Below, piece by piece: positions 42,238-50,080 of a stretch of 64,000 nucleotides of DNA. The DNA lies in NCBI RefSeq assembly GCF_007993755.1, contig NZ_CP042467.1:5356001-5420000 (forward strand), in the 5' to 3' direction. The translations under genes were made by a program, and so were the position numbers. The notes beneath the pieces are model-generated. The model was not told the origin of the DNA. It ran no database searches and saw only the letters and a list, made by a program, of their open reading frames with translations. The stretch comes from Microvenator marinus. GTDB taxonomy: Bacteria > Myxococcota_A > Bradymonadia > Bradymonadales > Bradymonadaceae. Each line of letters starts with the position of its first letter. Position 1 is the stretch's first letter.

Positions 42238-43476
42238 TCAACTTGAACTTCGATTGAACAAGCCTCGCGAGCGCGCCTCGTAGAGCACGTGAGAATGCGA
42301 GGTTTTTCGCTCCACACTGCTCATCGAGCGGCCAAATCGTGAGGCATCCAGGATTAACTTCTCGTGAACGCGTCCAAGCCCCTCGGAGAGTGTTTCGGTA
42401 TATGCCTCAAGGCACTCCCTGGCGAGCTCGCGAATGGCGCGCCTTGCCTCGTCGTAGAGATGGAGCGAGTTCAAATGAGTGGCCTCCAGAATCACGAGGT
42501 TTCGCTTGGCCTTGTAGGAACGCACCAACACGTCTTCGTGGAGCAGCGGTGGCTCGGGTACTTCACTGACTCCCACAAAAGACACGTCGGCTTCTGAGAG
42601 CAATGCGTCTTCGCCGAAGACTTTGACAAAGAAGAGGTTCGAGTCATCGGGCGCAATCGCGTCTAGCTCAAACTCAAAGTAGAGCTTGAGCTCTTGTTTG
42701 CTTATCAAAGAGCCGAGATGCACATCGAGCGACTCCCGAGTGCGGTGCGATTTATAGCGCCCGAGGAACGAGATTTTCCCGTCATACCCTGGAGGTCCAA
42801 CAACCTGAACACGCGCATTCATCACGCTTGCCGCGAGGCACTCCTTGATTTCACTCTCCATGATTTCAGGAATTCGTGACTCGTCTGCAAAGAAGACGAA
42901 ATTCCCGCCACCTTCATGGGCCATGGTCTCAAGGACTTGCTCGTCAAACCCTTCGCCGATTCCGAACGTGGAGGTACGAACCCCTTTTTGAATGCCCTGG
43001 CGAGTCATGTCTGCGAGCTGGCTGGGCTCAACCATTCCGGCGTTGGTCAAGCCGTCCGAGAGCACGATGACGAGCTTTTGTTCGGCCTTTTCCACCAGCG
43101 TGTGAAAGCCCGACGACCAACCCGCGCTAATATTCGTGTTTCCTTGCGCTTCGATGGTCTGGATGAGCTTTTTGGCAAAACGCACATGCTCTTCGGTTGC
43201 TTTCAAGGACTCCATCAAGACGCTGGAACGATGATTGAAGACGGTGATCGAGAACCAATCGCATGGTCTCAAATGCGAAATGGCTTGTTTGAGGGCCTCA
43301 ATCGTTTGCTGGATCTTTCGGCCCCGCATCGATGACGACACGTCCACCACAAAAGCCACGCTCAGAGGAGGGGACTCCTTTTCTGATTTCGGGGCTACAA
43401 GTTTGAGCTCAGCAAAACGCCGGCACTTCCCACTCATAGCCACCCAGTTCCTGTCTACCTTCACTTGAATCTCCAT
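42238..43476 (-). CDS. von Willebrand factor A domain protein
   Basis: 412 residues, no signal peptide, probably cytoplasmic. vWA fold with intact MIDAS: D45-x-S47-x-S49 in FVVDVSSSMRGRK, the conserved Thr in GNTNISAGW, and the Asp in VIVLSDGLTNAG, so divalent-metal-dependent ligand binding is expected. C-terminal half (210-412) is beta-rich then helical (AIRELARECLEAYTETLSEG). GGAGG precedes ATG 43476. A TTGGCAC-N5-GTGCCGA dyad sits 58-76 nt upstream, shared with the divergent promoter region at 44587. vWA proteins often partner ATPases in assembly or defence; here the ATPase at 45690 is a candidate. Confidence 0.87.
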   Translation of the reverse strand: MEIQVKVDRNWVAMSGKCRRFAELKLVAPKSEKESPPLSVAFVVDVSSSMRGRKIQQTIEALKQAISHLRPCDWFSITVFNHRSSVLMESLKATEEHVRFAKKLIQTIEAQGNTNISAGWSSGFHTLVEKAEQKLVIVLSDGLTNAGMVEPSQLADMTRQGIQKGVRTSTFGIGEGFDEQVLETMAHEGGGNFVFFADESRIPEIMESEIKECLAASVMNARVQVVGPPGYDGKISFLGRYKSHRTRESLDVHLGSLISKQELKLYFEFELDAIAPDDSNLFFVKVFGEDALLSEADVSFVGVSEVPEPPLLHEDVLVRSYKAKRNLVILEATHLNSLHLYDEARRAIRELARECLEAYTETLSEGLGRVHEKLILDASRFGRSMSSVERKTSHSHVLYEARSRGLFNRSSS

Positions 43477-43533
43477 CTCGCCTCCTACCGGAACCCCTTA
43501 TGGGTTCACGCAAGATGGAGTATAGGCACCGGT

Positions 43534-43552
43534 TTGGCACGCTATGTGCCGA
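43534..43552. promoter_or_regulatory. TTGGCAC-N5-GTGCCGA dyad upstream of vWA gene
   Basis: Same 7-5-7 architecture as the site at 44588-44606, upstream of the vWA gene start (43476). On the + strand it also approximates a sigma-54 -24/-12 element (TGGCACG-N4-GTGC), with one mismatch in the -12 box and in the wrong direction for this gene. Confidence 0.5.
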
Positions 43553-43566
43553 CCCCCTACAAAGTT

Positions 43567-44541
43567 CTATTTTTTTAACCAGAGCGCTACGTCACCGGTT
43601 TGAGGCAGTCGTTTCCAGGTTCGAGAAGAGACGTCAACCGCGAAGCTCTCGAAGACTGGATTGTACACTCCAGCCATGGGGTTATGGTCCATGGGTTGAA
43701 ATCTCGAGGAGCGCACGAGGGCCTGAGTACCGTCTGGAGAAAATCCTACCATGCGTATTTCTTCGTCGCGTCCATCGGGGCCTTTGGTGCGCTCGGTGAG
43801 CTTGAGAGCCTTGGAGCCCGGCTTCCAAAGCCAAAGTTCGTGATTCTCAACAAATCCCAACGTTGTTCCGTCTTGGGTCCAAAGAGGGCTAACGTAAGAG
43901 CTCGAAAGCTTGTGTGCATCAATGCTTTTCATATCCGCTCCAACTACTTCGAGTTGGCTCTGAGGGCCTTCCCCGTGCACCACTGCGAAACGTTTGGTGG
44001 CCGCACTGTACGCCACGCGTTTGTAGGGTGGAGAAAACGGCAGTGTCAGGGGCAAAGCAGGCTCGTCATGCGCCTTGCTAAACGTTAACTCGTCGTCTCG
44101 CCAGAGCCACCACGACCCGTCACTCCCAAATCCAATGGAGCGCCCCGACCAATCTTGTAGGGTGGGCTTTTCCTCGAGAACAGGTGACTTCAAGCGTGTT
44201 GCGACTGAACCGCGAATCGTCCAACAAGCGCGCAAAATTCCCGGGTCAAATGCGATGCCACAATAGACAAAACTTCCATCATCCAAGGCGTAAAGCTGCT
44301 CTCCTCCCCAACCAGTGCCGCCGTTTGAGTCATTCAGGTTCAGATTCCAATCTATCTCCTTGGAGCCTGAATGCGAGATGCGGAATATGGCCTTGGAGGG
44401 AGACACACTCTTCAAAGTAATGATGCTCTCGTTCTTTGCGAGGGAGTACGGTTCTACTGGATGACTCTTATTGCATCCCCACAACGAGAAACTCGCCAAG
44501 AGCACCGGCCAACACGAAAACAAAATTGTGTGTTTCTTCAT
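43567..44541 (-). CDS. Beta-propeller-like (WD40/TolB-like) lipoprotein
   Basis: 324 residues from MKKHTILFSCWPVLLASFSL (lipobox LWGC; ATG 44541, two codons after an alternative start). The mature part is beta-rich with several repeats of the form W-x-DG/aromatic, such as VSPLWTQDGTTLGFVEN, HELWLWKP and VGFSPDGTQALVR, which are TolB/PD40-type propeller blades. Ends with a Trp-containing blade (TGDVALWLKK). Probably a periplasmic or surface interaction platform. Upstream region is shared with the divergent MPE-fold gene and contains the dyad at 44587. Confidence 0.75.
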   Translation of the reverse strand: MKKHTILFSCWPVLLASFSLWGCNKSHPVEPYSLAKNESIITLKSVSPSKAIFRISHSGSKEIDWNLNLNDSNGGTGWGGEQLYALDDGSFVYCGIAFDPGILRACWTIRGSVATRLKSPVLEEKPTLQDWSGRSIGFGSDGSWWLWRDDELTFSKAHDEPALPLTLPFSPPYKRVAYSAATKRFAVVHGEGPQSQLEVVGADMKSIDAHKLSSSYVSPLWTQDGTTLGFVENHELWLWKPGSKALKLTERTKGPDGRDEEIRMVGFSPDGTQALVRSSRFQPMDHNPMAGVYNPVFESFAVDVSSRTWKRLPQTGDVALWLKK

Positions 44542-44586
44542 CACCATACCTTAGCACACCCCGATAAATATCAGTGAAAAATTGAA

Positions 44587-44607
44587 CTTGGCACGTAGCG
44601 TGCCAAG
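44587..44607. promoter_or_regulatory. Perfect dyad between divergent genes
   Basis: CTTGGCACG and CGTGCCAAG flank TAG. It lies 43-63 nt before ATG 44650 on the + strand and 46-66 nt before ATG 44541 on the minus strand, so one site could control both genes. It also matches the sigma-54 pattern (TGGCACG-N4-GTGCC; GG and GC 12 bp apart) with one -12 mismatch. Confidence 0.6.
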
Positions 44608-44649
44608 GGCGTGCCTACTATCTGCTCGACCTAAAACCGAGGAGAAAGA

Positions 44650-45693
44650 ATGACCCTAAAGTTTTTGCACGTTTCTGGACTTTTTTTGGATTCCCCTTTC
44701 CAAGGATTGCCTTACCTGCCATTCGAGGCGGCCCCAAGCCTGAGGAATGCCAGCATTCAGTATCTGGACAAGCTCGTAAATCTGGCGATTTTTGAACACG
44801 TCGAGTTTGTGCTCATAGCCGGGAACATCACCAAAGGCGTGAATTTTGGCCTTCGAGGTGCCCACTTTTTTGTTGAGGCGCTAAAACGGCTCGATTCCGC
44901 AGGCATTCGCGCGGTTTTCCTTCCTGGGAAAGAGGAGGTGGAATCCGTGCATGGATTCTACTTTGGGCAACTGCCTCAGCTGGCGCACAAAATCCCCATG
45001 GGATCCACAGACGTATTTGCCTTTGAGACCGAAGACTCGAGGGTGGTCATTCACCCGTTATTTGACCCGGAATGCCGGCCTTCTCTGGTAGAAGGCGCAC
45101 TGAACATCGCGTTGGTGAGCCCCATCTATGGCGCAGATTTGAAGGGGCTAGAGTCGGCGTTTGATTACGTCGCGGGCCCAGATGTGCGCTCCAGAAGGCT
45201 TGGTTTTGACGAACCCGGGCCGCATGGGGCGGTGGTGGTCGAAGTCGATGATTCAAAATCTGTCCACGTTCGGCGTGAGGATATCGACGTGGTGGACTTT
45301 CGCGACGTTCACGTGTCGTGCTCGGATTTGGAGAGTCTGGATCAGCTCGTCTCAGTGGCCGGCACCAGGGTACCAAGAGAGAGCGGAAAACACGTCTACA
45401 TGCGACTTATCCTCGAAGGGCGAACTCGACTCGCGAATGAGTTTGAAGGCACCGCCATTCGAGACTTGATACAGGCTCTGAACAGCCAAACTGAGGATCC
45501 AGTCGTGCACTGGGTTGCGTGCAGGAACGAGATCAAGCCTCCTCTCGATGCCAAGGACTTGGAAGATCCATTGGCCCAGGCAATCTCACGCTGTGCCGAG
45601 CTATTTATCGAGGACCCCGGCCGTGCCTCAAAGGCTGCATATGTTGAACGCGCGAAAGAGCGACTTATCGGCCTTCTAAAGGAGGCAAAATGA
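44650..45693 (+). CDS. SbcD/YhaO-like metallophosphoesterase-fold protein lacking metal ligands
   Basis: 347 residues; GGAGAAAG upstream of ATG 44650. The fold of SbcD/Mre11/YhaO nucleases is recognisable, but the ligand motifs are changed. DLHLDSPF reads GLFLDSPF (D and H lost at G10, F12); LIAGD reads LIAGN (N59); GNHD reads GKEE (93-96); GLLHT reads ALVSP (S157); and ALGHIH reads VAGPDV (174-179). A manganese-dependent nuclease is therefore not expected. The C-terminal third is helical. Overlaps the SbcC-like gene at ATGA, so the two are co-translated. I judge it a pseudoenzyme partner, inferred from motif loss. Confidence 0.75.
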   Translation: MTLKFLHVSGLFLDSPFQGLPYLPFEAAPSLRNASIQYLDKLVNLAIFEHVEFVLIAGNITKGVNFGLRGAHFFVEALKRLDSAGIRAVFLPGKEEVESVHGFYFGQLPQLAHKIPMGSTDVFAFETEDSRVVIHPLFDPECRPSLVEGALNIALVSPIYGADLKGLESAFDYVAGPDVRSRRLGFDEPGPHGAVVVEVDDSKSVHVRREDIDVVDFRDVHVSCSDLESLDQLVSVAGTRVPRESGKHVYMRLILEGRTRLANEFEGTAIRDLIQALNSQTEDPVVHWVACRNEIKPPLDAKDLEDPLAQAISRCAELFIEDPGRASKAAYVERAKERLIGLLKEAK

Positions 45694-46802
45694 ACATCAA
45701 AAACATCAGAGTGAAGAGTTTTGGAGCGCTTCAGAATTTGGAGATGGAGGGTCTGAGCGCGGGTCTAAATGTAGTTGTCGGGGCCAATGGAGCAGGGAAG
45801 TCAACGCTAGTGGAGTGCATCAAGCGTGTCTGCTTTGGGTATCGTTGCTATTACATACCGCCCAAAGACGCCGTCCCTGACGCGACCATTGAGTTTGATT
45901 CGGGAGTCGATTGGGTCGGGCTCGAGACTTTTAAAAACGTCTACCTCAACGACCTGAAGTTTAGCGTGGAGAGCCAGCACACCGGAATCTTAGCCCCTGA
46001 GTTTATCAATCAAAGTGGTCAAATTCAGGCCACCTTTGAACGGCTGGCAAAAGCGAGTGCGTCCCTTAGTCGTCCGCGCGCGGAGAGCGTGATTGGATGC
46101 CTCGAGATGGAGCTGGAAAAGATAAGTCGACACATTGACCGTGCTGAAGCAGAGCTCAAGACTCTGCCCCAGCTCGAAACGAACGCCATCATGAGGGGTA
46201 TCGATGGGCCGAGGGTACCTTGGGAACTGGACGATACCATGCGCGCTTTGGCCGGAGTGGTAGAGCGCATCGCCGAGTCCGACGGAGACATGGTTGAACA
46301 CTTGGAGAAATTTGTTGCTCTAAGGGCAGACGCTGCTGCCCTTGAAGAGGAAATGAATGCGCTGGATTACGAAAAGATCGAACTCGATGCCAAGATTGAC
46401 CGAATCCGGCGCAGCTCTGACCTCGCCTACTTCAAGTTTGGTGAAGCGATTGTGGGTGCGGAATTGCAAGAGTACCGAGAGGAGTTGTTGGTGCTTGAGA
46501 CAGCAAGAGAGTTGCTGTCTTGCGCGTTGGATGCCGCGGACCACGGACCTTCGCAACACGATTGGATCTCGAGGTTGCTCTACCGTCTCGAAGTCGCTCG
46601 TGGCTACACCAGGCATGGAAAACATGGTGTGTTCGTGGTGGACTCACTTCTCGATCTTTTAGACGACCAGAACCTCGAAGTCGTCGTGGGTAGACTCTCT
46701 GACGCAGCAAAAGACCTCCAGATTATGGTGTTGACGAGCCAGTCGCGAACTCTGGAGGCCTTTCGGTCCGAACAAAATCTGAAGGTGTTTGAGCTTCCCT
46801 AG
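45690..46802 (+). CDS. Miniature SbcC/Rad50/YhaN-like ATPase
   Basis: 370 residues against about 950-1050 for YhaN/SbcC. N-terminal half-ATPase: NIKNIRVKSFGALQNLEMEG and Walker A GANGAGKST (31-39). A short coiled coil (about 125-260) replaces the usual long arms, and I see no CxxC zinc hook. The C-terminal half is reduced: instead of the LSxGT signature there is SQHDWISRLLYRLEVA. The Walker B position reads VFVVDSLLDLL (D318, no following Glu), then VLTSQSRTLEAF as H-loop-like region. ATP binding is plausible, hydrolysis doubtful. Co-translated with the metal-less MPE-fold protein. The stop overlaps the opposing stop in CTAG. Confidence 0.78.
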   Translation: MNIKNIRVKSFGALQNLEMEGLSAGLNVVVGANGAGKSTLVECIKRVCFGYRCYYIPPKDAVPDATIEFDSGVDWVGLETFKNVYLNDLKFSVESQHTGILAPEFINQSGQIQATFERLAKASASLSRPRAESVIGCLEMELEKISRHIDRAEAELKTLPQLETNAIMRGIDGPRVPWELDDTMRALAGVVERIAESDGDMVEHLEKFVALRADAAALEEEMNALDYEKIELDAKIDRIRRSSDLAYFKFGEAIVGAELQEYREELLVLETARELLSCALDAADHGPSQHDWISRLLYRLEVARGYTRHGKHGVFVVDSLLDLLDDQNLEVVVGRLSDAAKDLQIMVLTSQSRTLEAFRSEQNLKVFELP

Positions 46803-48481
46803 CTCAAGTACCAGGCGCGGCCGATTTCGGATCCGTCAATCTGGAACCCACTCGTGCCCATATACCCTTGCCCGGCGTTGAAGAGGGTGCCGGCACCGTT
46901 CTCTACCTTAATCAAGCAGCCAATCTCGGTCCCATATTGGGTTTTTGCTTTGACGGGCTGACCAATGAGTTGTGCGAGCGCCGCCTCGTTCGAGACTGGC
47001 TCCTTGATGGTGTAGTGGCTCTCGTCGTAGAGCGGCATGATGAGCTGGGTGTCTAGCCCCTGAAGGTAGTTTGCCCAATCTGGGTCCGGGTCGGCCACGC
47101 GCATACCTTCGAGAGGGTCTGTGGACGCAACGCGCGGAGGTCCGGCTGGGGTTTCGTTGTACGAGGCATAAGCGGACTTCTCAACAGGCACACCATTCTG
47201 AGTTGAAACGTCTTCCAAGATCGCGTGAACAGCCTGATTTTCCTCCAGAGAGACTTGGTCGTGCATCACGGCCAAAATCTTTGCGGGTTCGGGGACAACG
47301 TCAAGCCAACCAGGATTGGGAACAAAGAGCGCGTGATTCTTGCTGAACCCACGGCTTCTGAGCCGTTGGTAGCGCTCTTGAGGGCGGCCAAGCGTGGCGA
47401 TCACAAAGGCTAGGTAATCACGTGCAAGCATCGGATGTCCATCTGAAAGAGCGGCTGCATAATCATCCGTCAAGAGTACGGGCGGATCTGGGTAGCGCTC
47501 CGATTGAACCAGTCCGAGCAACCGGTAGGACGAGTCGTTGTTGGTTTGCTCGAAATCATCGATGTTTCTCAGCGCAGAGCGCAACGCAAACTCGTCCCAT
47601 CCTCCAAGGCAAGGCTGGGTGTGCTCTTTGGGTTGGCAGTAGTCCCAACCGAAAAGGTAGCCAGGTTGCTCAAAGAGTTCACTCAGACGCGGCACGTTGA
47701 TTCGACCACACGTGTTCATCTCGACTTGTGCGTGATAGTGGTCGATTGGGTCGTCGTGCTGGTCAAAGTAGCTCGTCACCCAGATGACCCGAATGCCATT
47801 GGCAGCGCGGAAGAAGTCGAGGAATCTGGGGTCCAATTCGTAGCCAATCTTCGCGTGAACCTCGTCGATTTCCTGTTGCGAAACCGGTTCTCCAATCTCT
47901 GCAACCCGCACCAGAGTGGAGTCACATGCCTCCAAAGCGGCCATCATGGCGTCGATTCTTTCTTTGAAATCCCACGGCCGTGATTCAACTGCGGCAGGCT
48001 GGCTTGGTGCAGCCTCTTGAGCTGGCTCGTCGTCTACGACGAGGATGGTTTCCTTAGCGGAAGCGTCCATAGGTGTGCCCTTCACGTCCGCCGTAACGGC
48101 AAACTCGATGAGCACTCTAGGGTCGATGACAGGAGCGTCGGCGTCGAGGTCGAGCCTTGCCATTGCGCCCGCTAGGTCAATTCCGCCCAACGCGAACGAA
48201 TGCTTGATAACCTCGCCAGCGCTAGCTTCTTTGCCCTCGATCTCGCCCTCAGCCACCACGACTGACCGCGGCATGCCTTCGTCTTCGAGGTGAGCGGTCA
48301 TGCGGTAGTTGTAGCTCAGAATTTCTACGTCGTTAGTGGTGTGGACTTCAAAGGTGCCCTTCAAAACACTCTGTGAGAGTTGGAAGTTCACACTCTTTGG
48401 CGCTCCGCCTTCGAGCTCGGTGATATGTACCGTGACCCCGTGACCACCCACAAAATTCTTAATTTTATCAAAAAATCCCAT
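46799..48481 (-). CDS. Spo0M-like plus SMI1/KNR4 (SUKH) domain protein
   Basis: About 560 residues from MGFFDKIKNFVGGHGVTVHI (AAGGAG about 8 nt before ATG 48481; ATG 48487 sits too close). Residues 1-150 resemble the arrestin-like Spo0M/sporulation-control fold. A Pro/Ala linker (Asp/Glu-Pro-Ala-rich, 150-170) leads to a SUKH/SMI1-KNR4 domain (ISQQEIDEVHAKIGYELDPR-type start, then FLDFFRAANGIRVIWVTSYF), typically an immunity or protein-interaction module. The C-terminal 100 residues are distinct (SNEAALAQLIGQPVKAKTQY). Domain pairing is unusual. No adjacent toxin gene. Confidence 0.78.
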   Translation of the reverse strand: MGFFDKIKNFVGGHGVTVHITELEGGAPKSVNFQLSQSVLKGTFEVHTTNDVEILSYNYRMTAHLEDEGMPRSVVVAEGEIEGKEASAGEVIKHSFALGGIDLAGAMARLDLDADAPVIDPRVLIEFAVTADVKGTPMDASAKETILVVDDEPAQEAAPSQPAAVESRPWDFKERIDAMMAALEACDSTLVRVAEIGEPVSQQEIDEVHAKIGYELDPRFLDFFRAANGIRVIWVTSYFDQHDDPIDHYHAQVEMNTCGRINVPRLSELFEQPGYLFGWDYCQPKEHTQPCLGGWDEFALRSALRNIDDFEQTNNDSSYRLLGLVQSERYPDPPVLLTDDYAAALSDGHPMLARDYLAFVIATLGRPQERYQRLRSRGFSKNHALFVPNPGWLDVVPEPAKILAVMHDQVSLEENQAVHAILEDVSTQNGVPVEKSAYASYNETPAGPPRVASTDPLEGMRVADPDPDWANYLQGLDTQLIMPLYDESHYTIKEPVSNEAALAQLIGQPVKAKTQYGTEIGCLIKVENGAGTLFNAGQGYMGTSGFQIDGSEIGRAWYLS

Positions 48482-48602
48482 CTTCATTGCTCCTTGTAAT
48501 ATGCGGGCTCAATGCCCTCCCTTTTTTCCGTGTTGGACAGAATTTGGGATATTGAGGAGAAATTAGGTACTGAAACTTTCTGAAAGTACGGAGGGCAGTA
48601 TC

Positions 48603-49346
48603 TTAGGATTCTGACGTCAATGCTTGGCGCCTCAAACCTCGGAAAACTCTTGCCATGAGCGGTACGGGGAGAAGCAATTGAATCACCGCGGTCGCGGTTA
48701 AGCCGTAGGCAAGTACGTCGGGTAGGTCGAAGACTCCAGTGATCGCGAAGGCAGCGATAATCACATTGGCGGTCACACAAAGTCCTAAACCCCAGACTTT
48801 CATGCGATAGAGGCCGTAGAGCGCAACACTCATGACTGCTGCGCTCGCAAGCATTGGTCCCACCTCCTCCATCATGGCTGAGTAAAAGACCAGCGCCCAG
48901 GTATCGGCGAGCCCGAGGAGGAGGGACGCGATGAGCGTAGTGCGAAAGGCGTTCGGGGAGAACACCTTGGAATCGGTTGCGAGCCCTCTCTTGCCAATCA
49001 CCGCTAGCGGCCAAACCACTACGCAGAGACCAAAGACGATCTCCCAAGTCATTTTGGCCGAGAGGTCCTTCATGAACATCGCGTTAATCAGGGCCAGAGT
49101 GCAAAATAGTGCGCCTTGAATCAGGATTGCGCGGCCGAAGATTTGGGCCGCCATGAAGCGAAGGCGCAGAACAAAAGGGGAGGCAACGACGGCGCCAAAA
49201 AACAAAAGCGCGAGTATATCCTCGGCACGCATCCTCATGCCCGTAAAGGCGTTGTCATACACCATATAGGCGATGCCCAGCAGGATGCTGGAAAATGCGG
49301 CGAGTGTTCGAGTCCACGAGATTGGGGATGTATTTGATGGGTTCAA
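48603..49346 (-). CDS. Polytopic membrane protein
   Basis: 247 residues starting at TTG 49346 with GGAG about 8 nt upstream. About seven hydrophobic segments (LAAFSSILLGIAYMVYD, ILALLFFGAVVASPFVL, AILIQGALFCTLALINAMF, WEIVFGLCVVVWPLAVI, TLIASLLLGLADTWALVFY, MLASAAVMSVALYGLYR, LCVTANVIIAAFAITGVF). No transporter signature and no charged pore residues stand out; not recognised. Lies between SUKH-like gene and the following minus-strand genes, with 100 nt or more on both sides. Confidence 0.75.
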   Translation of the reverse strand: MNPSNTSPISWTRTLAAFSSILLGIAYMVYDNAFTGMRMRAEDILALLFFGAVVASPFVLRLRFMAAQIFGRAILIQGALFCTLALINAMFMKDLSAKMTWEIVFGLCVVVWPLAVIGKRGLATDSKVFSPNAFRTTLIASLLLGLADTWALVFYSAMMEEVGPMLASAAVMSVALYGLYRMKVWGLGLCVTANVIIAAFAITGVFDLPDVLAYGLTATAVIQLLLPVPLMARVFRGLRRQALTSES

Positions 49347-49442
49347 AACTTAGCTCCATTGGCGTTCGTGACTCGATTATTCAACGAATGATAACACTTT
49401 TGGATCTAAGTAGCTCACGAAGAGCATCTATTCCCTGAGAGG

Positions 49443-50069
49443 CTACTTCGTTCCCAAGATGGAATGAATCTCCTCCCAGAAGGAGCTGAACTCGACGTCA
49501 GGATTCATTCGCTTGACCAAGGTTTCAGTCAAAGGCTTGTGCGCGTAAACGTGCGCCACATCTTTCAGAGCGAGCTCAGCTTCATAGTAGTCTTCCGCAA
49601 ACTTCACATAGGTCTTCGGATCGCCGTTCAAGATGTTTAGGAGTTCGGCCGACCCATCGTCAACCGGGCCTTCAACGCCACTCTTCCATTGACCTTCTTC
49701 AATCAAGTGCCAAATGCAAAATGTGGAGTTTTCGGTTTCGAACGCAGGTTCCAGGCGCAGGTTCTTCTCAAAGACCTCCGGAAACCCATCGAAGACCCAC
49801 GGCTTTGGGTTGCCAGGCTCAAAAGTAGATGACTCATGTGCAAGGCCCACGAGCGCCGCGCCTGCATCCGAGAACACCATGTTCCAATGGTCTCCACTTC
49901 CATTCCTCATAGACGCCATGCGCTCGCCTAGAGCCCACGTGGCGTCAAACGAGTAGTAGCGATACCACCACTCAGGTGACATGATGGCATCGAGGACCGC
50001 GAGTGCCTGGGTGAGCTGTTCGAGCTTGGCAGGTTCGGGAAGGTCGTCAAGGAAAGCTGAGTTGATCAT
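49443..50069 (-). CDS. Conserved-looking hypothetical protein (GERMASMRNGSGD motif)
   Basis: 208 residues, cytoplasmic, function unknown. The block WWYRYYSFDATWALGERMAS followed by MRNGSGD and a GLAHE element recurs, as far as I recall, in a widespread uncharacterised bacterial family; I know no activity for it. Strongly acidic with many aromatics. Start ATG 50069 lies 11 nt after the stop of the lipoprotein gene at 50081, so the two are probably one transcript. Confidence 0.75.
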   Translation of the reverse strand: MINSAFLDDLPEPAKLEQLTQALAVLDAIMSPEWWYRYYSFDATWALGERMASMRNGSGDHWNMVFSDAGAALVGLAHESSTFEPGNPKPWVFDGFPEVFEKNLRLEPAFETENSTFCIWHLIEEGQWKSGVEGPVDDGSAELLNILNGDPKTYVKFAEDYYEAELALKDVAHVYAHKPLTETLVKRMNPDVEFSSFWEEIHSILGTK

Positions 50070-50080
50070 GTGGGTCCCGC

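Noticed and set aside
48484-49047. Alternative minus-strand ORF overlapping the membrane protein gene
   Set aside because: Lacks hydrophobic pattern and domain; codon use fits a shadow of the 48603-49346 gene in another frame.
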